Shown here piece after piece: positions 52,520-61,710 of a DNA stretch of 64,000 nt. The stretch covers positions 1 to 64,000 of the forward strand of contig NZ_QWET01000009.1 in the NCBI RefSeq assembly GCF_003573545.1, read 5' to 3'. A model generated the notes under the pieces. That model was not told where the DNA came from and made no database searches. It saw only the letters and a program-made list of their open reading frames with translations. Position 1 is the first letter of the stretch. Each line of letters starts with the position of its first letter. The stretch comes from Mariniphaga sediminis. GTDB taxonomy: Bacteria > Bacteroidota > Bacteroidia > Bacteroidales > Prolixibacteraceae. The position numbers and the translations under genes were made by a program.

Positions 52520-53890
52520 TTATTGAGTATCGAATAAAAAATTAACGCCAAAGTACAAATTTAAATGTTTTGAAGAACCCGGCTGAACAATCCCTAAAAT
52601 ATTATTGCTGGTAAAGTAAAGCTGAAACCAATTATTGGTATAGCTGGCGCCTAACCCGGGAAATATATTGCTGGTATTTAAAAGTGTTAAACTTCCGTAC
52701 ATTCCAAATTTTGGATGAAATGATTTGGCCAAAAAGGCAGAGAACATATTTAGAGGATCCTGTTGGTAATATTTAAACTGGTTACTGAACCCGATGGTCG
52801 TTTTTTCAGAAAAATGATATTTCCCGGCCACATTTATTTTAACGGGTACCGCTGTGAACGTTCTTTTAGCGGCTTCATTGATGGTGATAAGAAAAGAAGC
52901 CGTGTCACCAAATTCTTTCAAAGCCTCACGGGGCTCTTTGTAATTATCCCCGCCAGGATTGTTCGACTGGTATGCATTGTATTTTGAATAACGTGCGGGC
53001 CGGACAAAATCAACATTAAATGTTTTATATTTTCGCCCGATAAACCCGGCATCAATGAGGCTTAACGACCATTCGGAAAAGGCATTTGGACGATAAACCA
53101 CTCCCAAATCAAGGGCAAAACCCAGGTTTCGGGGTTGAAAAAAATAATCGCCGGGAGAAGCGTCGGCAGCAAAGGCAGAAAAATGAATTGCCGAATCCTG
53201 TTTTGGATAAAAAGGCCCGGTAAGTTTAAAAGATCCTTCGGGCTTCAACAGCAGGTATTCACCTCCCGGCTCTGTTTCCACGGAGAGGTTCACTTCATCC
53301 ATTTCAAAATGAATTTTACCAAATAATATCTTCGGACGAAATCCCACATCCAGCTTTTCCCCTACCTGTTTTGAAATGCCCAATGCAAGTTCCCTGTATT
53401 GGGTTGCCATAAAAGAAGCATTCCCTAAATTTTCATTCACACCAAAAAAATTCAGTGTCCCGTCACGGACAAACCTTACAATTTCACGATCAAAATTACC
53501 CTTCATTAAAGCCCTTTCTGAAACGGAAAAAGTAAAAGAGTAATCCTTGTGCTGCAGGCTGGCATAAAACATCGACATTCCGGCCGAAGCCCGAACATTT
53601 CCCCGCTCACCAAGGGCATCGTAAAAACGCTGTAAACTATAACTGAACCCATCGGAAAAGAGGGAATTCAACTGAATGTTTGCGTCCCAGTTCCCGTAAG
53701 CTCCGGAAAGTACCGGAATACCGACAACCAACTTCCGGGTTTGATTCTGAATAGCCGGATTTTCAAGGGAGGCCTGGGTTACCCCCGGCAAAAAATACAG
53801 CGAAACAGATTCCTGTGCCGACACATTGAATGAAAATGTCAGCCAGGCAAAAATCAAAACAAAGCCGGTTGTTTTTATTTCTCCCAAAGC
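52520..53890 (-). CDS. DUF5723-like outer-membrane beta-barrel protein
   Basis: 456 aa from the start at 53890 (MALGEIKTTGFVLIFAWL), which yields a signal peptide ending NVSAQ; the frame is open to 53932. Mature protein begins YFLPGVTQASLENPAIQN and contains many amphipathic strands of about ten residues (FSYSLQRFYDAL, YSFTFSVSERALMKG, LGISKQVGEKLDVGFRPKILFG, WSLSLIDAGFIG) and a C-terminal LYFGVNFLF. These are the marks of the DUF5723 outer-membrane family of Bacteroidota, function unknown. First gene of a unit with DUF4834. Confidence 0.75.
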   Translation of the reverse strand, partial: ALGEIKTTGFVLIFAWLTFSFNVSAQESVSLYFLPGVTQASLENPAIQNQTRKLVVGIPVLSGAYGNWDANIQLNSLFSDGFSYSLQRFYDALGERGNVRASAGMSMFYASLQHKDYSFTFSVSERALMKGNFDREIVRFVRDGTLNFFGVNENLGNASFMATQYRELALGISKQVGEKLDVGFRPKILFGKIHFEMDEVNLSVETEPGGEYLLLKPEGSFKLTGPFYPKQDSAIHFSAFAADASPGDYFFQPRNLGFALDLGVVYRPNAFSEWSLSLIDAGFIGRKYKTFNVDFVRPARYSKYNAYQSNNPGGDNYKEPREALKEFGDTASFLITINEAAKRTFTAVPVKINVAGKYHFSEKTTIGFSNQFKYYQQDPLNMFSAFLAKSFHPKFGMYGSLTLLNTSNIFPGLGASYTNNWFQLYFTSNNILGIVQPGSSKHLNLYFGVNFLFDTQ

Positions 53891-54168
53891 CATCTCTTTT
53901 AAATAACTTCCTGCAAAAATAGTTTTTCCCAAAAGATAACGGCAGGAGAATGGATCAGTTTAACTTTTTATGGAGCAAAAGAATGTTTCAACTTGCCTTG
54001 TCCTTTCAATTTCTTTTCGCCTTATCAAACAGATTTTACTCTTTGATTTAGCTTAAAAAGGTAAGCAACAAACTCTGGGCTGCGTTCGCCTCACCTGGGA
54101 AATCTACATGCTGTCCGCTAAAATTATTGAACTTGTTGTGCCTCCTCAAACAGCATTCTTTTTTAACA

Positions 54169-54891
54169 CTACCTTCCGGTAACGTCACCACCACTTGACT
54201 CGTCAATTTCTTTAACTCCCGGATTCCCGTAATACCTGATATCCGCGCCGCTGCTGGCACTGGCATGTATCTCCCTGGTAACATGAATAGAAATATCAGA
54301 ACCACTGCTGGCACTGGCATGGCAAGTGGCTACTTTCAGGTCGCGTGCTATTATATCGCTGCCGCTGCTGGCACTGGCTTTCACTGTTTTGGCTTTCCCG
54401 CTTACTTTTAAATCGGAGCCGCTACTTGAATCAAGCGACATACTTTTATAATTCACATCCAAAACCACATCGCTCCCACTGCTGGCCGACACCTCCAGCC
54501 GTTTCCCTGTTAAAATGCCTTCTGATTTTACATCTGAACCAGAAGAAGCGCTGAGAAGACTCAGCTCTTTAACAGTAACATAAACTTTCCGGCTTTGTGT
54601 TGCTCCCCAATTGAAAAAACGGGGCCAATCTTTCTTTTTCATATAGATATGCAATGTGCCCTTTTTTACTTCGGTTATTACATCATCAATAACATCATCA
54701 TCGGCAATAACCTTCAATGTTTCTTCAGTTCCCATCGAAAGAAACAGATCGATGCCTGATGAAACTTTTATGGCATCGAAATTTTTTACAGCCCGGTTTT
54801 GCGTTTCCCTGACATTCCCGGCCAGAGAAACTGAATGGGAACTGGCAGCAATAACGAGAAGAAAAATGCATACGTACTTAAATGATTTCAT
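54169..54891 (-). CDS. Head-GIN domain (DUF2807) exported protein
   Basis: 240 aa. Signal peptide to about residue 24, then NRAVKNFDAIKVSSGIDLFLSMG typical of the DUF2807 auto-transporter adhesin head-GIN domain. Seven SSG(S/A/G)D units spaced about 15-25 residues apart (SASSGSDV, SSSGSDL, SASSGSDI, SASSGADI, ESSGGDV) mark successive rungs of a beta-solenoid. Function in Bacteroidota is unknown; an envelope or adhesive role is assumed. Monocistronic, with a conspicuous palindromic upstream region at 54920-54959. Confidence 0.87.
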   Translation of the reverse strand: MKSFKYVCIFLLVIAASSHSVSLAGNVRETQNRAVKNFDAIKVSSGIDLFLSMGTEETLKVIADDDVIDDVITEVKKGTLHIYMKKKDWPRFFNWGATQSRKVYVTVKELSLLSASSGSDVKSEGILTGKRLEVSASSGSDVVLDVNYKSMSLDSSSGSDLKVSGKAKTVKASASSGSDIIARDLKVATCHASASSGSDISIHVTREIHASASSGADIRYYGNPGVKEIDESSGGDVTGR

Positions 54892-54919
54892 AATAACAGA
54901 TTTTTTAATTTTTAAGAGA

Positions 54920-54959
54920 CTGTAATTTACAAGACGTTACAAATTACGGTAAGTTACAG
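54920..54959 (-). promoter_or_regulatory. Palindromic operator-like element
   Basis: Imperfect inverted repeat ctgtaatttac (54920-54930) and gtaagttacag (54949-54959), 10 of 11 positions matching. On the minus strand the inside also carries a direct repeat TTGTAA-cgtc-TTGTAA. It is 29-68 bp upstream of the head-GIN gene. The spacing (10 bp) differs from the 11-bp PhoB-like boxes elsewhere in the window. Confidence 0.45.
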
Positions 54960-55086
54960 TTTTACGTTCTGTTTTTTCGACAAACATTGTCGTTCTAAAG
55001 ATAAAAACAAAAAGCCCCGGAGCGAGGTTAATATATTTTAACGTAATGCATTGAGGGGTTTTATTACTGATATCGGGTAATATTTA

Positions 55087-55094
55087 TAATTTTG
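55087..55094 (+). promoter_or_regulatory. Putative -7 promoter element of the S41 protease
   Basis: TAATTTTG matches TAnnTTTG 48-55 nt upstream of the protease start; no -33 element was found at the standard distance. Confidence 0.4.
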
Positions 55095-55141
55095 CTGTTT
55101 CAGAGATAACATTTATCTTACTGAAATTCATTTCGATAAAA

Positions 55142-56833
55142 ATGAGGAGAAAAAATATGAATTGGAAAAAAATTTGGATTGGAGCTTTGATTGTAATCGT
55201 TGCGGGAATAGGTTTCTACAGTTTTAACCGCGATGAGAGAAATTTCGAAATAGCCAAAAACCTTGAAATATATTACAGCCTTTTCAGGGAGTTGAACATG
55301 TTTTATGTGGATGAAGTAAATCCCAATAAACTGGTAAAAACGAGTATCGACGAAATGCTTCAGTCGCTTGACCCATATACCAACTTCATTTCGGAAGACC
55401 AAATGGAGGATTTTCGTTTTATGACAACCGGGGAATACGCCGGCATTGGGGCACTCATTGGGAACCACGATGGAAAAGTTGTGATTTCAGAACCGTATGA
55501 AGGTTTTCCTGCCCAGAAGTTTGGATTACGAGCCGGTGATATCATTTTGGAAGTAGAAGGTAAAGTGACCGAAAATATGACCACCGAAGATGTGAGTAAT
55601 CTTCTGAAAGGCCCTGCCAAAAAACCTGTAAAAATTAAACTGCAGCGGCCCGGTGAGAGAAAACCTTTTGAAGTGGACGTTATCCGTGAAAAAATATCTA
55701 TCGATGCCGTACCTTATTTTGGGATGCTTGATAAAAATACGGCATACATTCGCCTGTCAAACTTTACGGTTAACTGTAGCGAGGATGTAAAAAAAGCATT
55801 TCTCGATCTGAAAAAAAACGACCCGGAGTCACTTATTCTCGATTTACGTTCAAACCCGGGCGGATTGCTCCAGGAAGCTGTAAAAATTGTAAACTTTTTT
55901 GTTCCGCAAGGTTCAGAAATAGTAAGTACGAAGGGAAAGGTAAAACAGTGGGATAAAACCTACACTGCCACATCAGTGCCGCTGGACACTACCATTCGTA
56001 TTGCGATTTTAACCAACCGCGGATCGGCTTCAGCTTCAGAAATTGTGGCAGGCGCCATACAGGATCTTGATCGCGGACTGGTTGTTGGGGCGCGTACATT
56101 TGGCAAAGGCCTGGTACAAACTACCCGTGACCTGAGCTACAATGCCAAGTTAAAAGTTACAACCGCCAAATATTATATTCCCAGTGGACGCTGCATCCAG
56201 GCACTCGACTATACTCACCGCAATGAAGATGGAAGCGTAGGTTATGTTCCCGATTCGCTTATTTCGGAATTTACTACAAAAAAGGGCAGAAAAGTATACG
56301 ACGGTGGTGGGATTGTTCCGGACGTTGTGCTTGATTCGGAGCAGTTGAGCAACCTGAGCATTGCCTTGCTTTCTGAATTTAAAGTTTTCGACTTTGCCAC
56401 AAACTTTACCAATGAAACCAAATCAATTGCTGCACCGGAAGAGTTTGAGGTAACCGAAGAAACTTACAACAAATTTGCTGCCTTTGTTAAGGAAGACGAT
56501 TTTGAATACGAATCAGAGTCAAAGCACATGCTGGAGGATTTGATTGAAGTGGCAAAAGATGAAAAATATTACAGCCTTGCCCAAAAAGAATTTGAAACAT
56601 TACAAGCGAGGTTAGAGCCGCAACTCGACAAAGATTTAGTAGGGTTTAAAGATGAAATAAAAAGTTTGCTAAGGCATGAAATCGTATCGCGTTATTACTA
56701 CCAGAAAGGAGCTATTCGTTCTTCGCTGGGAGACGATACTGTTATTCAGAGAGCCATTGATGAGCTTGGTTCACCCATGGGCTACACCGGGTATTTTGAG
56801 CCGGGTATTATTATCACCATGAAACGCCCGTAA
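55142..56833 (+). CDS. S41 family C-terminal processing protease
   Basis: 563 aa; Met6 (55157) is an alternative start. N-terminal membrane/signal segment (about 10-24), S41 N-terminal region (DMLQSLDPYTNFIS-type, around 75), PDZ domain (about 95-170, GLRAGDIILEVEGK) and peptidase core: LDLRSNPGGLL, the catalytic Ser in NRGSASASE and the catalytic Lys in FGKGLVQ. It cleaves periplasmic proteins at their C-terminal tails. The C-terminal about 150 residues are helical and beyond the minimal CtpA core, as usual in Bacteroidota. Followed 27 bp later by an MscS channel gene. Confidence 0.93.
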   Translation: MRRKNMNWKKIWIGALIVIVAGIGFYSFNRDERNFEIAKNLEIYYSLFRELNMFYVDEVNPNKLVKTSIDEMLQSLDPYTNFISEDQMEDFRFMTTGEYAGIGALIGNHDGKVVISEPYEGFPAQKFGLRAGDIILEVEGKVTENMTTEDVSNLLKGPAKKPVKIKLQRPGERKPFEVDVIREKISIDAVPYFGMLDKNTAYIRLSNFTVNCSEDVKKAFLDLKKNDPESLILDLRSNPGGLLQEAVKIVNFFVPQGSEIVSTKGKVKQWDKTYTATSVPLDTTIRIAILTNRGSASASEIVAGAIQDLDRGLVVGARTFGKGLVQTTRDLSYNAKLKVTTAKYYIPSGRCIQALDYTHRNEDGSVGYVPDSLISEFTTKKGRKVYDGGGIVPDVVLDSEQLSNLSIALLSEFKVFDFATNFTNETKSIAAPEEFEVTEETYNKFAAFVKEDDFEYESESKHMLEDLIEVAKDEKYYSLAQKEFETLQARLEPQLDKDLVGFKDEIKSLLRHEIVSRYYYQKGAIRSSLGDDTVIQRAIDELGSPMGYTGYFEPGIIITMKRP

Positions 56834-56860
56834 CGTCAGAATTACAATAACCTAATACCT

Positions 56861-57703
56861 GTGAAACTAAAAGAATTAATTAATTATCAACTTTTAAAGA
56901 CCGAGCATATTGAAATAACAGTTTCCAGTGTGGTCATTGTTATTATGGTACTGATTGCCACGTTTATCGGACTAAGAATTATCCGGGGGCTTTTCAAACG
57001 TTATATCAAAAAGCAGGAAGCAACAAGACGTTCACACTGGTCTGTTTATCTGATTTTGCGTTATGTTGTCTGGGTGGTAGTTATTGTTTTACTACTCGAA
57101 ACTTCCGGTGTAAAAGTGTCGGTTCTGCTGGCCAGTATTACTGCCCTGCTGGTAGGTGTTGGGTTTGGTATTCAGCAGTTGTTTAGCGACATTGCATCGG
57201 GTATTGTGCTGATTATTGAACGAAACCTCCAGATAAATGACATCATTCAACTGGAAGATAAAACCGTGGGGAAAGTAATTCACATCGGGTTGAGGACTTC
57301 CAAGCTGAAAACCCGCGACGATGTAATCCTTGTGGTACCAAACTCCAAGTTTGTAAACGACACCATTATCAACTGGAGCCAAATGGATTACAATACACGG
57401 TTTTCGGTAGAGGTTGGCGTGGCGTACGGCAGTGACACAAAACTGGTTACGGATCTTTTACTCGACTGTGTATTGCAAAACAAAAATATCTCGGCACAGC
57501 CCAGACCGTTTGTACGTTTCAGTGATTTCGGTGACTCCTCGCTCGACTTCGAGGTTTTTTTCTGGGTGAAAGAACCTTTCCTGGTAGAACATGCTAAAAG
57601 CGAATTAAGGTATGCCATCGACGACGCTTTCCGGAAACACGGGGTGCAAATTCCATTCCCGCAACGCGATCTGCACATTAAGTCAAACCCGGGTCAGGCT
57701 TGA
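56861..57703 (+). CDS. MscS family mechanosensitive channel
   Basis: 280 aa, starting with GTG. Three membrane helices: about 20-45, 62-82 and the pore helix SITALLVGVGFGIQQLFSDIASGIVLIIER (about 92-121) rich in Gly and Ala. The beta domain (INDIIQLEDKTVGKVIHIGLRTSKLKTRDDVILVVPNSKF) and the alpha/beta C-terminal vestibule follow. It opens on membrane tension to release osmolytes. Placed 27 bp after the S41 protease gene, probably in one transcript. Confidence 0.93.
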   Translation: MKLKELINYQLLKTEHIEITVSSVVIVIMVLIATFIGLRIIRGLFKRYIKKQEATRRSHWSVYLILRYVVWVVVIVLLLETSGVKVSVLLASITALLVGVGFGIQQLFSDIASGIVLIIERNLQINDIIQLEDKTVGKVIHIGLRTSKLKTRDDVILVVPNSKFVNDTIINWSQMDYNTRFSVEVGVAYGSDTKLVTDLLLDCVLQNKNISAQPRPFVRFSDFGDSSLDFEVFFWVKEPFLVEHAKSELRYAIDDAFRKHGVQIPFPQRDLHIKSNPGQA

Positions 57704-57729
57704 GAACAGGAATCTCAAACTAAATCTGT

Positions 57730-58389
57730 TTAATGATGATGATGTTCATGTTCTGCACGCGCGTTCTTCATATCCAGCAACGCTTTCCCTGAATCTTTCA
57801 GTAGTCCGACTGACCACCTGACAATGACAAGCGAACTCACTATGGCGGCAATGGTGTCGATAAACGGGATGTCCCAAATCATGGCAGCGGTGAGGCCCAA
57901 AATCGCCGAAAGACTGGTGAGGGCGTCGGCAATCACGTGAAGATAGGCCGCGCGGATGTTATGGTCGGAATGCTCGTGATCATGATGTAAAAGAAAAGCG
58001 CTGGCAATATTAACCATCAATCCGATAATGGCCACAAAAATGGCTTCTCTGTAAATAATGTCCACCGGGTTGAAAAAACGTTCAACAGCTTCCACCATAA
58101 TAACGAAGGCAAACAACAGCAACATCAGGCCGCTGCTATATCCTGAAAGTGAAAGGATTTTATCTGAATTGCCTTTAAATTTTTCGTTTTTGGAAACCTT
58201 ACGTACAACAATGTATGCAATCCAGCTTAACCCAATGGCCAACACATGAGATCCCATGTGAATACCGTCGGCCAGCAACGCCATCGAGTTGGTAATCAGT
58301 CCAAAAATAATCTCAACAACCATTGTGACGGCTGTTAAAAGCACCACCCAAAATGTTTTCTTTTCATGTTCGTGTTTATGTTCCGGCAT
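57730..58389 (-). CDS. Short CDF metal transporter (DmeF-like)
   Basis: 219 aa. Six membrane helices of the cation diffusion facilitator family with the DmeF-type start KKTFWVVLLTAVTMVVEIIFGLITNSMALLADGIHMGSH and the second metal-site helix AAYLHVIADALTSL. Histidine clusters lie at the N-terminus (EHKHEHE), in the TM4-5 loop (HHDHEHSDH) and at the extreme C-terminus (EHEHHHH). The cytoplasmic dimerisation domain (about 80-90 residues) of typical members is missing; the reading frame ends cleanly. Efflux of Co, Ni or Zn is expected. Convergent with the MscS gene. Confidence 0.87.
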   Translation of the reverse strand: MPEHKHEHEKKTFWVVLLTAVTMVVEIIFGLITNSMALLADGIHMGSHVLAIGLSWIAYIVVRKVSKNEKFKGNSDKILSLSGYSSGLMLLLFAFVIMVEAVERFFNPVDIIYREAIFVAIIGLMVNIASAFLLHHDHEHSDHNIRAAYLHVIADALTSLSAILGLTAAMIWDIPFIDTIAAIVSSLVIVRWSVGLLKDSGKALLDMKNARAEHEHHHH

Positions 58390-58692
58390 AACTTAATGAT
58401 TTTACAGCAATTTTGGATTTCCTGAATAACAGGCACCTGACCACCTGCAAGAACAAATAACACAACAACTAAAGCCCCGTTTAGGTTTCAGGATTGCCTC
58501 GCTGTTTTCTACGGTCACTTTCCTGCCAAAAAATGGGGCATACATTCATTTGTATAATCCCATCTCTATACTGCGTATTCAATTTTTTTACCAACGCGCC
58601 TTCACATGTGTACTTCATTTAGAGGAGCGGATACAGCCTGTTCCCAATCAACTCTCTGTATTCATATTACCGCTGCAGAAAAAACAGCTTTT
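58390..58692. other. Intergenic region without recognised feature
   Basis: 303 bp between the TonB-dependent receptor stop and the CDF start, both read on the minus strand. I see no gene, clear terminator or repeat; the CDF promoter should be here. Confidence 0.5.
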
Positions 58693-61572
58693 TCAAAACC
58701 TGTAACTCACACCCAAACTGAATTTCCTGCCGGGACTCATCTGGCTGTAAGGTTTGTTTTCTGCATGGTACGACTGGTAATAACTTTCCGTTCGGGCATT
58801 CAAAATATTCGACACTTTAAAATCGATCGTGGTATTTTTGCTTTCCCCGATTTTCTTATTCAAACTGAAATTCAGGCTGTGAAAAGGTTTGATAAAAATA
58901 TCAGGAAAAAGGCCTGCCCCAACAATCGACAGCGTGGGCCCCTTCACATTATAAAACAGTCCCGCATCAAATCCTGATTCGTAATGATTGTAACTTACTC
59001 CTCCGTTTATAACATACGGCGCCTGACCTGCCATTTGCCGGGTATCCTTAATGGTTTCACCCGTTTTCTCGTAAGACTTACGCGATTTAAATTCGATCTC
59101 TGTCATGTCGATGAGTGATTCAACAAACGTAAAATTCCCGTTCAGGTTGAAATGGCTCCATGCAGGAGAAATAAAATCCAGATCTTTCCGGAACTCCAGT
59201 TCCACGCCATACAACCTGCCATTTCCTACATTCCGTGGCTGATATTCGGTACTGGTTTGTTGTTCCGGAATCCGCACCAGCTCAATCGGGTTGTCAAACT
59301 TCTTATAAAATGCGCTCATCGACAGAATCTGCCCACTCTTCATGAACAGTTCCCAACGAACATCAAAGTTATCGATCCGGGTTTCCGTTAAATTCCCGTC
59401 CCAACCGGGATATGTAAAAAAGCTTCCGTTAAAAATACGATTGGAAACGGGGTCGATAATTTGTGCAAAGGAGAGCTCTTTGAAAGATGGCCGGGCAATT
59501 GTTCTGGCGTAGGAAGCACGCAGATTTTGATCGTCCGTGAGTGAAAAAACCAGGTTAACTGAAGGGAACAGATCGAAAGATCCCAGCACCTTTTCATTGT
59601 CGAGGTTTTGTCCGTTTTTCGTATCTCCGCTGGCATATCTTTGATCCCTGCCTGTATGTTTCTGCACATAATTCTCTGCCCGCAACCCAACAATTGTTTT
59701 AAGCTTTGGGAACAACTCGAATTCATTGGAAATATATATGCCGGTATTATTTACATTCGATCGGTAAGCATTGGGATTTGGATAAATGTTGCCCGACTGG
59801 TAATATATACTGTTCGGGCGGTTAGGATAAATATTTTCGGGATTTAATACCGTGGAAGGATCGGGATCAGGCCACGACTGACCGCCAAAAAACTGAATAT
59901 CAAACAATAGTATTTCATAATCCCTGTATTTGTATGTATGGCTCACGCCGAACTTTAACTTTGCTTCGCGGTCATTCAGTGTATATTTTTTAGTTACATC
60001 CAGTTTTGCGATAGCATTTAGTTCGCCCAGCGATCTCCAAATCCGGGTAGGATTCCCGCCGGCGCCTGCATTAAAGCTGCTGCCGTTTGATGAATGTGTA
60101 AAAGCTGTTTTCCGGATATCCGGATCATCAGAAGTCGAAAAAGTGGGAGACAGGCGCCAGTCAATTTCCCATCCGGAATTTTTAAAAACATGTACCCCGT
60201 TCAACAACACATTCGAAAGAGAACGCTGGTTGTATTCCAGGTTATCCGAAGTAGCAAAATAACCCGATTGCCCCACTGCCTGTCCGTCATTGTCAATCTC
60301 GAACTTACCGGCACGGCTTTCACCATTTTGCAAACGCATGGCCGTCAACCGAAGTTTCGAGAAAGTGGTTTTTATCGCCACGCCGCCCAGCAGGCCTACC
60401 AACACATTCTGCTCGCCCATTTCACCATTTTGCAGGGTGGCATACCTCATTTCATACAAATCGGGATCTATATATCTTTGATATTCACCATAAACGATAT
60501 TGTCGTACCAGGTGTATTCCGACTTATAGGAAACAGAAAAAATATACCCCAGCTTCTTATCCCCGTTTAAACTGATTTGATTGCCCAATGAAAAACTGGC
60601 GCTATAATTTGGCAAACTGGTTTTCCGCGAAGCTGCCAGTTCGGGGTTAAAACTCCGAACGAAATCAACCACTTCCTGCTGGGAATGTCCGCTGATAGGC
60701 GTCGGAATAACCCGTTGGTCAGCCCCGCTTGGCAATCCCCTGGTCCCATTGTCAAACCCCAAAAAATCTGTCGGGCTGCCGGTGTAAGTAAGAAAGTCGG
60801 AATTCAGGTGCATGTCGGGATTGAATGAAGTACTTAGCGAGACACTCACAATTTTGTCTTCCGGAAAATCTTTTGTTTCCACATTCATCAACCCTCCTGT
60901 AAAATCGGCGGGCATGTCGGCGGTAAAGTTTTTGCTCACCATCATGTTATTCATAAGATTTGTCGGAAAAATATCCATCTGCAGGCTGTTGCGGTCAGGG
61001 TCAAGACCCGGAATATCCATACCGTTCAGGGTCGTTTTGGAATAGCGATCGCCCAAGCCACGAACATAAACATACTTACCGCCTTCGATGGAAACCCCCG
61101 TTACCCTTCGGGCAGCTTCTACAGCAGTGTTATCGCCTGTTAGCCTTATTTTTTCAGAAGAGATACCATCCAAAATGGAGGCAGATTGTTTTTTGATGGT
61201 GTTTAAAGCTGCTTCCGTAGTACGAATCACTTCGGCCGAAACCACCACCTCTCCCAGTTCAAGGGTACTTTCCTTCATCCTAAGATTATCGAGAAGGGTT
61301 ATTTCACCGGCTTTCACCTGTACATCCCCAACTGTTAAAGTCTGAAAAGAAATATAGGATATTTGGAGGTCGTAACTTCCCTCCGCCACATCCAACGTAA
61401 ACTGGCCATCAAGGTCGGAAGCAGTACCGGTAGTAGTTCCTTTTACCAAAACAGCCACTCCTACAAGGGTTTCACCCGTTTTATCATCCACAATTGTCCC
61501 TCTGATTTTTCCATTTTGTGCTACAGAAAGCAGGGTAATAAATGAAAAAAATATACTAAATAAATACCTCAT
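58693..61572 (-). CDS. TonB-dependent receptor
   Basis: 959 aa. Signal peptide to about residue 18 (SVAQ), a CarboxypepD_reg-like domain (about 22-98, GTIVDDKTGETLVGVAVLVKG), plug (about 108-240, with KQSASILDGISSEKI and VYVRGLGDRYSKTTLNG) and a 22-strand barrel ending VSYRF with terminal Phe. The opening and plug match the receptor group usually paired with a beta-helix lipoprotein, as here, not the SusC group. Its ligand is unknown; the PhoB-like box upstream of the lipoprotein suggests a phosphorus compound. Second in the unit, 138 bp after the lipoprotein gene with a hairpin between. Confidence 0.9.
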   Translation of the reverse strand: MRYLFSIFFSFITLLSVAQNGKIRGTIVDDKTGETLVGVAVLVKGTTTGTASDLDGQFTLDVAEGSYDLQISYISFQTLTVGDVQVKAGEITLLDNLRMKESTLELGEVVVSAEVIRTTEAALNTIKKQSASILDGISSEKIRLTGDNTAVEAARRVTGVSIEGGKYVYVRGLGDRYSKTTLNGMDIPGLDPDRNSLQMDIFPTNLMNNMMVSKNFTADMPADFTGGLMNVETKDFPEDKIVSVSLSTSFNPDMHLNSDFLTYTGSPTDFLGFDNGTRGLPSGADQRVIPTPISGHSQQEVVDFVRSFNPELAASRKTSLPNYSASFSLGNQISLNGDKKLGYIFSVSYKSEYTWYDNIVYGEYQRYIDPDLYEMRYATLQNGEMGEQNVLVGLLGGVAIKTTFSKLRLTAMRLQNGESRAGKFEIDNDGQAVGQSGYFATSDNLEYNQRSLSNVLLNGVHVFKNSGWEIDWRLSPTFSTSDDPDIRKTAFTHSSNGSSFNAGAGGNPTRIWRSLGELNAIAKLDVTKKYTLNDREAKLKFGVSHTYKYRDYEILLFDIQFFGGQSWPDPDPSTVLNPENIYPNRPNSIYYQSGNIYPNPNAYRSNVNNTGIYISNEFELFPKLKTIVGLRAENYVQKHTGRDQRYASGDTKNGQNLDNEKVLGSFDLFPSVNLVFSLTDDQNLRASYARTIARPSFKELSFAQIIDPVSNRIFNGSFFTYPGWDGNLTETRIDNFDVRWELFMKSGQILSMSAFYKKFDNPIELVRIPEQQTSTEYQPRNVGNGRLYGVELEFRKDLDFISPAWSHFNLNGNFTFVESLIDMTEIEFKSRKSYEKTGETIKDTRQMAGQAPYVINGGVSYNHYESGFDAGLFYNVKGPTLSIVGAGLFPDIFIKPFHSLNFSLNKKIGESKNTTIDFKVSNILNARTESYYQSYHAENKPYSQMSPGRKFSLGVSYRF

Positions 61573-61610
61573 CTTATTGAAAAATTATTTGTCTGTCCGA
61601 AACAAAAGAA

Positions 61611-61640
61611 ACAGACCTGCACAGGTGAATGCAAGTCTGT
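61611..61640 (-). other. Hairpin between lipoprotein and receptor genes
   Basis: acagac (61611-61616) and tgca (61618-61621) pair with tgca (61630-61633) and gtctgt (61635-61640), one mismatch between them. T-rich sequence follows on both strands (TTTCTTTTG on the minus strand), so it may act as a partial terminator lowering receptor expression relative to the lipoprotein. Confidence 0.5.
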
Positions 61641-61710
61641 TTTTGTAAACTAAATTATTATGCGTTTTGTAACAGGTGACTGAATGTATCAACGTTTTAA
61701 CTCTTGTTTT

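Noticed and set aside
54920-54959. Third PhoB-like box
   Set aside because: The TGTAA units here are spaced 17 and 10 bp apart, not 11, and the site is better described as a palindrome.
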